This document shows, piece by piece, positions 22,548-35,301 of a stretch of DNA of 64,000 nucleotides (its first letter is position 1; every line of letters starts with the position of its first letter). The notes beneath the pieces are model-generated. The model worked only from the letters and a program-made list of their open reading frames with translations, ran no database searches and was not told where the DNA came from. Position numbers and translations under genes: made by a program. The DNA is from Typha latifolia. Taxonomy: Eukaryota > Streptophyta > Magnoliopsida > Poales > Typhaceae. The stretch lies in assembly GCA_019914945.1 (NCBI GenBank), contig CM034107.1, positions 310,001-374,000 on the forward strand, in the 5' to 3' direction.

Positions 22548-25500
22548 GGTATGCATTTATTTTATGCTTATGTTTTCTTCCTAATTTTCTTGTTATTTGT
22601 TTGTGAATTTTGACTGAGATGGTGATAGATGAGTCCCTTTCTTTCGCAGAAGTAAGCGATTGGGATTTGGGAGGTTTTCCGATGCTGACTACCTGTGTAA
22701 TCTTAACACATCCTTTTGATATCTGTTTGTATATCTGAGGAAAAGCAGTCGTTGCTTTTTGATTTTTCGTTTTCATTTGTAATATCATCTCTTTATTTGG
22801 AGATTCAGGTTTCTATTTAGTAGTCATTCTTTCTTCTTCTTCTTTTTCCTCTCAATCTTCAGAAGTCTATAGAAACTAGTTGGAATTATATATTACTAAT
22901 ATAAATGGAAGTGGATTCATCTCTAAATTATCTGTTTTGAAGTATTGAGAATAATCCATTTGATTTTCAATGCGAAAGATTTTTGCTTTTGCTTTTATGA
23001 GATTGATACTACTAAGGCTCCTAATATAAGCACATTAGGATGACAATGTTCTATGAATTGGTTTCTACTTTCGTGCACAGAATCTGGAGGGCACTCTTTC
23101 AATATTTAGCAACGTACTAGTGAGTCAGCAAAATATGAGTCATCGCATTGATATGGGTCTTTTTTCTGGATCCACATTGCACTTGCACCCTTTTTATATA
23201 GATAGCACATGATAAGTTCGAATCTACTGAGGACACATATAATTTGCATCGGGAGACAAAATTAAGTTTACTTATGATCACATTAGTTGTGTGATGTTGG
23301 TCCCATACTCCCATTGCTTAAAAGAAACTGCTAATAAGAAGTTTCTCGTTGATGCAAAATTTCTTGCTGGATTTTTCTTGAAGAATTAGAAATGTTCTAT
23401 TGTAAATGACAAAGAAGTTTCTTATTTTAAACTGAATCAACAGTTCTTAGTTCTACCTCTGTTCTTTGGGTGAATCTTTTAGGAATGTTCAGATATGATG
23501 AAACAAATTGTTGCTTCATGGCTGGAACAAAAGTGTGTATATGTGTAAGCATATCTATGTATATCTTTATATCTGTATGTTTGTATATATATTGTGTATC
23601 AGGGCATCTTCATATTTATGTTTGATGTAAGTTGTGTTTATAATCTTCTTCATTGATTGATGTAAAGTTTCTCCTTCAATATCTACTGTACAGTGTTTTG
23701 ATACTCACAGTGTACTTGGTTCTTTCTCAGTGAAGTCTATATCATTTTCAGTATAGTTCTGCTTTGTGGTTTGCTTGATTTGGTTTGGGGATTATTATGT
23801 CTCAACAATAAGAGATGCCTTTACTATTCTATAGGATATTTTGTTCAAGTTGATGATGACTATTGCTGGCATTTTGCAGTGTTTTAAGTTGCAGAATGCT
23901 AACTTACTCTGTTATCTTGATATGTGGTACTAATTCATCGAGTAGCAGCATATTGAAATATGATCTTTTAGCATTTGTTGCATGGTTTGCCAGATAAGTG
24001 TTTTTCTTTTTTAAAGTTCAATTTAGTCTTCAAGTCATTGTACTAGTTCAAATGCCAATATCTGCCTGTAGATGTTAAGACAGTAGAGGAAACCAGTAAT
24101 TTTGCTTATACCACTTTCGTTATTTTATCTGATACTGTATAGGATTCTTTGATATGCTGGCTGATCTTATAAACTTGTATATACTTGGAGTCCTCTTCTT
24201 TTGCATAATTGCTTTGGTATTGAAGTTTCAAGCTACAATGCTTAATGTGATTGCCTCACAGTTAATGCTCCAAAGTGAAGGCCTCTTTGCTTGTAACTGA
24301 AAATTCTCGGTATTTCTGTTTGATCTGTTCACTTCTTTTTTTACATATTTATGACGATAAAGGGTGACTATTGATGACAACTTGTAAGAGAGGAAGACCT
24401 CTTGATGATCTCTATTATGGATACTCTTCCAATTTGTATTTTCTTTTCGTTGTTTGGTAATTCCAAGGCACTGCTACAAACTGAAGAAGAAAAGGAATCT
24501 TGATACCGTCAGAAGCACTTCTACAAGACTACAAACTGATTGAGATGTAACAACTATTATCGACACAAAGTCAACTATGGATGAGGCCACAGGAAAATGA
24601 TGCAGTCATGCTTCCTTCCACTTTGATGCTGTCTAGATAAAAGATGCGTTGAGTTATTGAACCTTATGCCCTATCTTAGTATTTACTGAAGGTTGGCTAC
24701 AGCTGATCCCAAATAGTTGCAAGTCATGATTTGTCATGTTGCTGTAATGAAGGTTGAAGGTGATATATTCGATTAATTAACGCTTTATATTATGTCTAAA
24801 TTCTTCATTGCTATTCATGATAAGAATTTGCCACATATGTTGGTCTATCCCTTTGCTGATGTCTCCAATAATACTTTTGAAATAATTAGGTTTATTTGCT
24901 TGTTTCATATTCTCTAAATTGCTCTAGCTCTGTGTCCCGGAGAATTTGAATTTGAAAATACTCATATTAGCTTATTTAATCATCACGATCCCGTTGGCAA
25001 CTGCTCATGCTTCTTTATTAGTGTCTTGCATTTTTCTACAGCTTGCTGCAACTTGGTTGACTCACAAACCGAACAAATCGGTTAGCACTTTTCTAACCAT
25101 TACTTCCACATTGGATTGCAAAATTTTAACCTAATATGAGAAGGAAATAGAAATAATGGGTATGTCTTCTTTGGATCACAAGATTTTATTTAATGGGTAT
25201 GAAAATAATTAAGCTCTTTATTAACTTTGTAGTCTAATCCTATAAAATATATATTATGTAAAGTGGGTTAATTATACCTATACTCTCTAAATTATTTATC
25301 ATTTTCACATTGATCATTTTATCTTTTTTCTTTTTTGACAATTTAATTCTCCAACTCTCCAATTAATCGTCTTACAGTTAATTTTTCTGTCGAAATGAAA
25401 ATAAAATGATCCCTCAACCATCTAAATTTGATCACATAAACAACTAATGAAAAGGGGCATTTCGAAATATATATATATATATAGCCAAGGAGGTCAATCT

Positions 25501-25700
25501 GACATGAAAAATAAATTAAGAATCTGCAATGGAATAGTTATACTATACGAAATGCCTAATAAGTAATATACCCTTCTTATCCTTATCGGATCTCCAATTA
25601 AAGCATGCATTGTTATCGGATCTTTGGTAATCTCTCAGCTCAGTACGGCAGAAACGTTTAAAATTATGTTCCTAAAATACCGTCCTACTAGCTTTATATC
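22548..25700. other. DUF1639 copy B 3' region and intergenic DNA
   Basis: A donor at 22549 (G|GTATGC) and an acceptor at 22649 (TTTCGCAG) would define a 101-bp 3' UTR intron. The following 2 kb is T-rich on the plus strand, like transcribed untranslated or intronic DNA. It contains no frame with protein character. Near 25440-25500 there is an (AT)n patch in sequence with a repeat-like style. No gene is supported before the V-ATPase leader. Confidence 0.4.
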
Positions 25701-26590
25701 GTCGTAAACATGTGGAGGCGTGCTCTTTGACTTGTACCATCGCATGGGTCTCTTGGTCATTTAGCTTTTTCTTCTCCCGATCTCTTATAATTCGCTGCCC
25801 CAAAGAATTCGATCTCGAATTCGAATCCCGTCATCGGCTATTGACCCACAGAGGTGAGTTTGATCCCCAAAACTTTCCCACCATCAAATTTGGCTTCTTT
25901 TCTGTGTGTAGATTTCTCCTTGCACCTCTTATGCGCGAGATCTCGAGATTAAGATTAGATTCCCCTAGTTTCGATGCCAAATTTCCACGTAAGATTGATA
26001 TTATTCAAATCTTAGTTAGTTTTTGTTTTAGGGGGGTCCAAGTCTTAGATTAATTAGTTGTTCCATTTTCTGGATTTTTTTTTGAATTTTCTATCTGGTT
26101 ATAATTATAGTTTTGTGATTGGAAATATTGACTTGATCATGGATCTCGTTTCCCTGATTGAAAACATTGTGATCTTTGATCTGTTATTGGTGTGAGGAGT
26201 TTTGGTTGGCAAATTTTTTTTTTAATTTCCCAATTTTCAGAGAATAGCTGCACTGCTTTAATGCTTTTAGGGATTTTGGGCTTTTCGATCTAGTTGAGCT
26301 CGTCTATGCAGATAGATGTAAGTTCGGGAGAAGGAAAAACGAAGAAGAGGCAGTCAAACCAAGTTAACAATAAGTTAAATAATCTCTTTGCTGTATCTTC
26401 TATCTCTTGGCAGTTGTGGAGTAGTTTAGTGTTTTTAGAACTGGTGATAATAACCTACAACTAATACTTCATCCATGATTCACTGATGGGCAGAATTATT
26501 GTCCTATTTGTCCTCTTCATTATTGATTTCTTCCCTTTTCCACAATAAATGTGCTCATAACAATGTTGTGTTCTAGACAATAGGTAGAAG

Positions 26591-27909
26591 ATGGATCCCA
26601 GCAGGCGTCAAGGGGGAATTCAGCAATTGCTGGCTGCAGAGCAAGACGCTCAACAGATTGTCAATGCTGCTAGGAATGGTAACATTCTTTTAAGCCTTAT
26701 TGAACCTTTGTACACTTTACAGCCTAGAGGATATACACAAAGTTTTGTTTTCTTCTTTTTATTTAATTTAGCAAAATTGGGGGACCCATTAGATAAAGTT
26801 AGGTAGGCGGTAGAGGTATATTACAAGTTTTTTTGTTGCTTTCTCATATTTATATATCTTCTCTTTTTGTTAATAATGCAGAGTAGTCCTTTTATTTGCA
26901 CTCTTTTGCTTTCCAGATCTTTATTTCTCTATACTTGTTGGACTGTTTCAGTACTTCAGAGTTAAGACATGTCACCCTATGAATGCATTTCTATTTTCCA
27001 TATTTAGATTTATCATCCATCACATTTTTTTTCACTGGAATATGAAAGATTAAAGATAGAGCTCATTATATTTATGTATATATATATATATATATATGCA
27101 TGCGTGTGTGCGTGCGTGCTAAAACTTTATTGTTAAAGCTTAAGACCTTCTAATCATTGGATGCAGTTTGGGATGAGCTTATATACATATATGTTGTGTT
27201 GTGTCATTAATTATCAAGCGATACTTATCATTTTCTATTTGTCAAGTAAGTATGAGAGGATAATGGAAACATTTGTTATTGATTTTTGTGAGAAATAATT
27301 GCATGTGCGCAAGCTCTACCTAAGGCTCATAAATTGCAATATTTGAGCTGTAGTGTGTAAATTTAGGTGGAAACCTTATCTTAGTAGTAGTTTTACAGTG
27401 TGATGAGTGACAGCTGCATGACTTGACATAGCTTCATCATAGACGAAAGAAAACAATCAACAATTTGGGGGATAAAAGCTCATGTTCTCCTCACTAGTTG
27501 GCAATATATCTTCTAGATGCTTGTTTCTCAACTTGATTAATGGAACTAATTGAAGTGGACTGTCTTTCTCTAAAAGCAAAAATGGCCAGGTTAAAGCAGG
27601 CTAAAGAAGAGGCTGAGAAGGAGATAGCCGAATACCGTGCACAAATGGAAGCTGAATTCCAGAGGAAGGTTGCAGAGGTAAATTTGCAATAAGCTCATTG
27701 AATTTCTTTTCTTTTCAATGGGCAGATAAGATTCAATTTTATCCATTGTTGTTTTCTGCAATCAGAGTAGCGGTGACTCAGGTGCCAATGTTAAGCGCCT
27801 TGAACAAGAAACAGGTGCAAAGATAGAGCAACTGAAGTTACAATCGGCAAGTATTTCTCATGACGTTGTTCAGATGCTCTTAAGGCATGTGACCACCGTG
27901 AAGAATTAG
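26591..27909 (+). CDS. VHA-G: V-type H+-ATPase subunit G
   Basis: Coding exons 26591-26678, 27577-27677 and 27766-27909 sum to 333 bp, or 110 residues, the normal plant length. The protein begins [20 protein letters not shown], the conserved subunit G head. It continues as one long charged helix ([28 protein letters not shown]) and ends with [15 protein letters not shown]. Subunit G pairs with subunit E to form the peripheral stalk that holds V1 against rotation at vacuolar and Golgi membranes. A likely non-coding leader exon ends at 25853 (ACAGAG|GTGAG), followed by a leader intron of about 0.7 kb ending at 26576 or 26583. Such 5' UTR introns are common in highly expressed plant genes. Confidence 0.95.
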
Positions 27910-28908
27910 GTGTTCACACATATTCAAGGATGGTGGTGTTAATTTTTTTCAATACAATCTTCGATTGTTTGTTAATTTAGAACACATTTAAAATGAGGTA
28001 TGCCTGTAATAAGTTTACATCACTGGATCAACGAACTTGGGAAACAGTGGATTTTAAGTATTTTTTCTGTTATTTTGAGCAATGAAGGATGAACCATAAT
28101 AAGATTTATCAATGTATTCCATCCATCGGTATTGATTCATTCTTATGAATAGTGAGTATACTGCTGCTGTCACAGGGTTATAATAGAATGTTAGCTTTTG
28201 TTATTTCTGAGCTTTATGCTTTTCTCTTCATAGTGAAAATTCTATCATTGAATAAATAGAGTTGTTGCCTAAAGAAGGCTCATCGATTTCTCTCTGAAGT
28301 GATTACTCCATTAGATGGATAAATTCTGTGAAATTCGAGACCTTGGCAGCTGGGATTAAAGAAGAAAAACAGAAACTAAAATTTCCTCTCTAACTCTTAA
28401 TAAGGAAACGAAATTTCATCATGTGAGATTTAGGATAGATTCCCTAGTATTTCTGAGATTGGAATCAATCGGCAAATGCACAAGCATACAGAGATGTGTT
28501 TAAGCTAGAAAGCAACAGGGAAGCTAAAATTCATCAAGATTAATGTTAAAAGAATGGTTATCAACATCATCAATTTTTGACAAGCTGTGGGCTATGTACA
28601 AGCATAGTAAATAATGCATGTTAATGCATATTAATAGTAATTTGAATGCATGATTCTGGGCAGATGATATAGATGCTAATAGCGATTACGAAAACGATAT
28701 GCTGGTAATCTCCATTAAAATCTGTCCACGATGTACACCAATCACATTCAAGAGTTAGCTGAAAAGTATATTGAAGGAAATCTTGAGACAACTTTAGGGA
28801 TCAAGAGAAGAAAAGGTCTACCAAAAGATAAGAGTTGACAGATACACTCAACCTAAACCAACAACAATATCTAAATTGAGTTACTTAACCATCACCCAAA
28901 ATGAAGAA
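27910..28908. other. Convergent intergenic spacer
   Basis: This spacer separates the 3' ends of the V-ATPase G gene (+) and the hydrolase gene (-). Its outer parts are presumably 3' UTRs. It is AT-rich and unique-looking, with no gene, tRNA or repeat that I can support. Confidence 0.5.
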
Positions 28909-31900
28909 TTAATTGGGAGTAGAATGAGAATCGAGCCAGGAAATAATATCATTAATGACAGTTGAGATCCTATCATCCGGTTCTCCCTCTAAAATAGAAT
29001 GGTAGCCTTCCTCATAAAGCTTGAGGGTCTTGTCTTCTGTACTGGCCCTATCATAGAGGAACCTGCTCACATTCGGATCTGTTACCTTGTCCGCAGCTCC
29101 GTGAAGAACTAGTAATGGAGAGGACACCTGAAATATGGGGGATCAATCTTCTCATTAGCTTTCTCTTATCAATCAATATCTTGTTTTCAACCATTGAGTT
29201 CAGCCATAATTTAAGTTATGATACTGCATCCTAATTAATATGACATTCTGCAAATGAAGCATGTATACAGATAGCTTCATATCCAATTATTCTTTGGAGT
29301 TGTTGACAATTACAACAAACTTTGATAGAATTCACAATGATTACTTGTTCATGCCATACTCATATAATTGCTTGCCCGCAGGAACCTCTTATGTGCGCGT
29401 TATCTGTCTAGAATTATGATGTTACAAACTTAGAATCAAGTGGAAATAATACATATACTCAGAAATACAGAAAAAAATGTTGATTAAAAGATCATTACAG
29501 TGAATCCATTAGTGTTCAAGAACTTGCTCCTAGTGGCTACCTTGTCATAATAGCCTATAGCTTAGATATGTTCTATCTCAGTTCTCCTTTTGCTTGTGAC
29601 GTAGAAGTTTCAGATGTAGATGTAGGAAATCACATTTTGAATAAAGAAAGAGCAAAAGAATAGCACGTCATGAGAAGTTTAATGAAATGATGCTAACCTT
29701 CTCCAATTGCGATTCAATATCCTTTGTAGCCTTTATAAGTTCCACAGCTGTCCGTAATCGCATTTGATCAGAGTACGAGATAACATTGAATTCAGCCTGG
29801 AAAAGGAGACGACTCACTTCATTTCGATATTCTAGCAGGAAACAAACAATTTAAGGGGATAAATTGACACGAGTCATAATGAGTGATAACTCAGGCATGT
29901 AATGTTCGTGGGGATCAGTCAGCTAGAACAGGCAGGACAGGCAAATAAATCATCTAGGGAAATGCCTAGCAACATGGGATCTTGGACTAGGCTTGGCAGA
30001 TAAATGTTCATCAATAACAGTAAGAGCAAACTGAAACAAAATACTTTTCCTTAGAACATCTTACAATTTTTCTTTTCAGTGGATCTCTAAATGCCAAATC
30101 TCCTAAATCTTTCTGTGGGAACAACTTTGCTTCAGGTAGAATATATGACATTAAAGTCAGTGCCTTCAGCACAGGACCTGGAGGTGTTACATCTTCTGCA
30201 ATCTGCAAATTGAAGATGTCAGTAGTACTCAATTGGACTGGGATTATTGTTGGTCAATTAAGAGAATATCATAAAAACGAATTTGCGCAGCTGACAAATC
30301 ATTAGTATGCAATCAATCATTAGTACATTTTGATCAATCATTAATACATTTTGACAGATTGCATGCAATAGCTATCACAAAAAATTGCAACTTTCAAGGA
30401 TAAAAGCCGTGCAAATTGGTTATTATAACAACATTAACTATCAAAATGAACTGTCTGCGCTAATATTAATATAAGAACACGTTGCTGCTCTGATTCTTCA
30501 GTTCATCCTTTCATAGGTGCAGTGGTTCTCTCATATTTCTTTAATCTGTCAGTACTCAATATATTCCCCTAAGTAACATGGATGATATCGAGATTTCACA
30601 AGTAATGTTTTCAAACTTGATATCTATATTTCAAGTCTAAAAAACTTTGGAAAATAATGTCATTCTAATGCAAGACAAACAAAATTTAAGAGATAATACA
30701 AGACAACTATTTTATGCTTATTCAGAACAAAACAAAATCAAAGTTTAACTAGTTGAAAGAGGATCTGTAAGTATCTGAGTGACCTGCAAGAAGCCTTACT
30801 TTACACATGGGTGCGACAAGAAGCACCCCATCCCACTCTTCTGGTTGCTTCAGGTGAACTTTCAGAGCAACTGCGCCTCCCATGGACTGCCCCAAAATAA
30901 AGTGTGGCAACCCACTCACATCCTTCATGCCTAACCATTAGCACAACCATCATCCAGTGTCCACATTCAGATTAATTACTAAACATCAGACTACCTACAA
31001 ATACTTCCCAAGGTATGATACATTGCATCATAGTAAAACCAAAGAAGACCAAGGACAAAATTGAACGTGCAATGAACCTCTGATGCGTGCATACTGCTCA
31101 ATGACATGGTCCACCATTCCATCAAAGCTCGGGATATATCCATGAAGACCATAGGAGAGACCAAATCCCGGATAATCCATGGCATAAACCGCATACCCAG
31201 ATGCAGCTATTCTTTTGGCAATCCCTGAAATGTTCAGAGGTATCACCTATATATAAATATAAACAACAACAACAACAACAACAAAAAACAGAGAGAATAG
31301 ATAATACAGTGGGTTGCTTAAAAGAAGAGATGAATTACCATCAAAGAAGAATGTACAAGTATCACCATAGCCATGGCAGAAGAAAAGAGCCGCCTTTGTG
31401 GAGATTTCGGGCTTGGGAAGCCAGCTCTTCCAGAATATCTCCATTCCCTTCGAATTAGTCTCATAGCTCTGCAAGAATAGTATATCTCTGAGTTAGTTAT
31501 AAAACGCATCAATCTTACTATTTAAAAATTTATGAACTTTTTAGCGTAAATGCACTCTAGTCTCTAGACCAATTGACCATTCTAAGATTTCAAAATATGT
31601 ATATATTAATAAATTATTAGAAGGAAAAAATAATTCAAAGGTCAATGCATACTCGCATAAGCTTACCTCCTCCGTTCGGATTCCACTGGGAGCCATCTAC
31701 AAATCAAAGAAAGACAACACAAAATAAATAAATAAATTTATACACCTCAAATGGAAACTTTGATATTGGGGAAATTATTTATTGATCTCCTCTTTCCTCC
31801 ATAACAGTGTGACGAAATCAGACGGCTGAGGGATGCGACACACGTCATCGAATCAGGTGTAAAGAAGAGGGTGCACACGTGTGCCGGACCTTAAAGAGGA

Positions 31901-32156
31901 AGTGATCGAGGTTGCTTTGGAGGTCGAGGAAGGCGGATCGCACGCGCCTCCGAGCCGGCGCCCAGTCCAATCTCTGCGCCGCCACCGCGTTCAGCTCCTC
32001 ACCGACTCCTTCGAGCGGCTTCCTCGCCGCCGCGATCGGCGCAACCCGTCTTCCCCTCCACATCGGTCGTCCGAACCGAGATCCGGGGCCCCGATCGGGA
32101 TCCAGCCGTTGGATGAGATCGCTGTACTGGCGAGGGTTAAGCGAGATCGCCGCCAT
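28909..32156 (-). CDS. Alpha/beta hydrolase, caffeoylshikimate esterase/monoacylglycerol lipase-like
   Basis: Eight minus-strand exons (32156-31890, 31696-31667, 31468-31339, 31224-31078, 30930-30800, 30202-30065, 29796-29698, 29127-28909) sum to 1161 bp, or 386 residues. The fold is clear: oxyanion-hole HGYG at 131-134, nucleophile Ser207 in GQSMGG, and likely acid Asp327 in HGAADKVTDP and base His357 in GYHSILEGE. The plant MAGL/CSE group cleaves monoacylglycerols or caffeoyl-shikimate in lignin synthesis, and the substrate cannot be told from sequence. About 90 extra N-terminal residues, Arg/Ala-rich and encoded by the GC-rich first exon, precede the MAPSGIRTEE that starts the core. They may be a plastid-targeting segment (inference). 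A 30-bp second exon encodes only MAPSGIRTEE. Confidence 0.88.
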
Positions 32157-32735
32157 TGGTGGGAGCTCGAAGAAGCGGGTATGCTAAGTCTCCACTCCTT
32201 TGTTTTGATTTCTCTAATCACTCTTCAAGAGAGCGGAGGAAGCGGATCCGGTTTGGCCCGTTTGGTGAGTCAGTCAACCGTCGGACGGGTTCGTGTCCGA
32301 CGGGAATGGATGCGGGACACGTGTGATGGAAACCGTGAATTCGCGTAGGGAATCTCGACTCGATGATTGGGTCGGCTTCCAGTGAATTCGTCGCATTTGC
32401 TCACGTGATATTTTATTTATCACAGCTGAAGGTGAAGGCGAAGGTGAAGGTGAAGTTGCATGATAAAGTTATTATTTGCACACAAAAATTAAAAAATAAA
32501 AATAAAAATAAAAAGAACAAGAAGGGAGATAGTTATCAATTTATATCCATCTACGCTATCTGAAATCACAAAGATGTCTTTATTGCATAATATCTTATTA
32601 TAAACTATGAATAAAAAAGTATATATTATAGGAAAATAGTATTTATAGAAAATTAATCTTTATAATATTTAAAAAGCCCTGCGCACCAACTAAAGGAGGC
32701 TTAAGTTTTTAATTTATAGGTGTCGCTTCAGAATA

Positions 32736-32769
<34 letters not shown>

Positions 32770-32915
32770 GTGTCGAACAGTAAATTTGGGGAAAAAAAAA
32801 TAAGCCGTTTATACTCAAAAACGTCTTAGATTTGTTGACTTTTTCTTAGAGATATTAAAAGAAATTATCGATAGTCAATAGAATGGATGAGAAGAAGCAC
32901 GTTGATTAAGTACTA

Positions 32916-33295
32916 GGGGTGTCATCGAGCCGAATTGTGATCCATTTTGATTTGAAATTATTTTCGAGTAGAAATTAGAATGAAGTCTGATTAAGCAAAT
33001 TTTGAGCTCAAATCTAAATGAACCGATTAATTAGTATGCAAATAATTTGAACTATAAAAACCTATAAGTTAAAAAAATCTAAGCTAATCAGAATTAAAAA
33101 TAATTAAATACACATCTAGATTGATATTTCTATCTATTTTTGCAGTCATAATACGATTAAAAAAAGTAATTCATATAAAATTTAAAATACTATATAATTA
33201 TCTTTGAACCTTATGGAGTGAAGCTTTTGAGTCATCTCAAGTTTAAGCCGAACTTGATCCAAACTGTAGCAGACTCAATTATTTTGACAGGCCCT
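32916..33295. mobile_element. Possible hAT-like MITE relic
   Basis: The left border TAGGGGTGTCATCGAGCC and the inverted right border CAGGGCCTGTCAAAATAA resemble the CAGGGGTGTCA ends common in plant hAT-type MITEs. I could not find a convincing 8-bp target duplication. The interior is AT-rich and non-coding, with GAGC/AAGC-type words near both ends. This is weaker than the Mutator-like calls. Confidence 0.35.
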
Positions 33296-33890
33296 GTATT
33301 ATTATATGTAGCATGCTTTTCTGCTACTTTCTTTTCAACTCACCCTGACATCTAAAGACGGAGACTTCCCTTTGTCGTTCGACAATAACAATTGTTCTTT
33401 GACAAGACCCAAAGGACGGACAAGGAGGACCTTGATCCTTTTCCCCTGCTTTCCTGGAGAAAGAGGTATAGCCATTGGAGATGTCAACTAACTAGGATAT
33501 GTGAAAAGACTTCTAAAATGCTAGTGCTGCACATTAATTAGTTCCAACTTAAATTAGAGCGTTAACATCCACATCATACGTAATGCATCCACTGCGGTTA
33601 TTGTTAGATATTCATATGTCATTAACAATCACTATCCAACCAACTGGTTGTCGATCACATTAAACCAATTAACTAGCTAGATGCACGTCGGAGATAAGCA
33701 TGGTTCATTAAACTTGAAATATTTTTATGCCAAGATGCAGTGGCATTCTCTTTAAATCAAGTTGTGTAAGTTGGACGGTCTTTATCAGTTCGAGAACTAC
33801 TTTTGTTAATCAAAACCAACAGCATCATGCTTACTTACATATATGCCAAAATTTACATTCAGGATAAATAGAAAAATAATTACTCTTAAG

Positions 33891-33891
<1 letters not shown>

Positions 33892-33974
<83 letters not shown>
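33892..33974. repeat. Compound (AT)n(GT)n microsatellite
   Basis: About 60 bp of perfect AT dinucleotide runs directly into about 24 bp of GT dinucleotide. On the complementary strand this creates a spurious Ile/Tyr open frame. Confidence 0.95.
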
Positions 33975-33975
<1 letters not shown>

Positions 33976-34947
33976 GAAGGGGTTTGGAGGAAGATAGTTG
34001 GAAACGAGCACTTGGGATTGGTGAGGAATAAGTAGAATAGAGTGGCAGAGATAGGGTGTGAGTAATGATCATAAGTTCATATGCATGCTTTTCTCCTGGG
34101 GGCATGATTAGTTCTGGGCTCACGCCTTTCCCTCGGGTCTTGTGCTCACTCCCATGCATGGTTCCGAGGTAAGCTACTGCACGGGTTCCTTCTCTTACTC
34201 TTAGGCATGCCATGCCATCTCTTTCCCTTTTACAAATCGAATTTGAAGCATAATAGAAGAGTAATTAAAAAAGATAAGAGAGTGAGTCGTAAAATTTATT
34301 CTGCTTGGCCTGCCTGCCACTTGCTGTTGTGAAATTAATTATTCTGGGCGTGTATTTTATCCAGGGGCAGGGGCAAGGGGTGGAGCAGTGGGCTTATTCT
34401 CGCGGCTGTAAGCTTCTTTGTGGTGGTGGTGGGGTGGGTTGGGATAAGAAATGGCTATGTCCCACATCCTCGAGCATTATGCTATGCGACGAGGACTCAC
34501 ATTGGACTTTCATCGAACACTCCGATGACAAGACTTATCCCCTGTTCCGGAGATAGGAATGGAATAAAGCAGCAACCTCGCAAAGCTACAGAATAGAAGC
34601 ATACATGGAAATCTGGCCCACTGTGGTATACTACAAGTGAAAAAGCTCTCTTATTAACTTCCTTTCGTAAATTGCTTTGCAGTAAAATAGTACCAACTAG
34701 CTCACTGGAGTGGCCGGGGAGTGAGAATTCACACACAAAACGTGGTCAAGATTTTGAAAAAAAAAAAAAGCCTTTACAATCCTTTTTTCATGGAACGAAA
34801 GAAAGAAAGAAAATAAAATAAAAATTCAAAATTCAAAACTGAAGAGAGAATGATACACGAAATGACTAAAAAAGCCCTCCCACCACTGGACGCGGTAAGT
34901 AGGTTTTGGGATTTTGTTTTGGTTTTCCCATTTTGTCCCTGTGCTGT

Positions 34948-34987
34948 CGTCTCGTCTCGTCTCGTCTCGTCTCGTCTCGTCTCGTCT
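34948..34987. repeat. (TCTCG)n pentanucleotide microsatellite
   Basis: Eight near-perfect copies of TCTCG/CTCGT lie in the intergenic DNA downstream of the IPT gene. Pentanucleotide repeats of this purity are less common than the dinucleotide repeats elsewhere in the window. Confidence 0.9.
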
Positions 34988-35301
34988 GCCCCACTACTCG
35001 AGACTCAGAGGCGTCCTAACCGCTCGAATATCGGCCGCCTCCCCCACTCGTCCGCCCACTTCCTTCCATCATCGTCGAGTCAATTCCCATCTAAGCCCTC
35101 CATTCTCCTCCTCTTCCTCCTCCCACCTTTTTTTTTTTAAAAAGAAAAAAACTTTACTTTTGGCTCCCAAAATTTAAAAGAAATTAGCAGACTGCCTCCT
35201 TGGACTTTTCCATTTTACCCCTTCCTCGGCCTCTTTATTGCGAATGGACCCACGGCCCGTCAGAGAACCATGCACTCCCGAAATAAACAAACCAATTCGG
35301 C

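Larger units (their letters stand above)
32157..35301. other. Intergenic repeats and microsatellites between hydrolase and IPT
   Basis: The left end is the hydrolase promoter. AT-rich DNA follows, with an (AT)n tract at about 32741-32766, a possible hAT-like relic (32916-33295), a long (AT)n(GT)n tract (33892-33974) and a (TCTCG)n tract (34948-34987). The right end, to 35301, is the IPT 3' UTR side. No gene is supported; frames at 34305-34556 and 34850-35177 lack protein character. Confidence 0.5.

Noticed and set aside
25805..25845. TTCGAATCCCG resembling a tRNA T-arm (B box)
   Set aside because: No A box, acceptor stem or anticodon arm at the proper spacing; it lies in the V-ATPase G leader.
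33806..34213. 135-codon minus-strand frame containing Ile-Tyr and Thr-His runs
   Set aside because: It is produced by the (AT)n(GT)n microsatellite; no recognisable protein.
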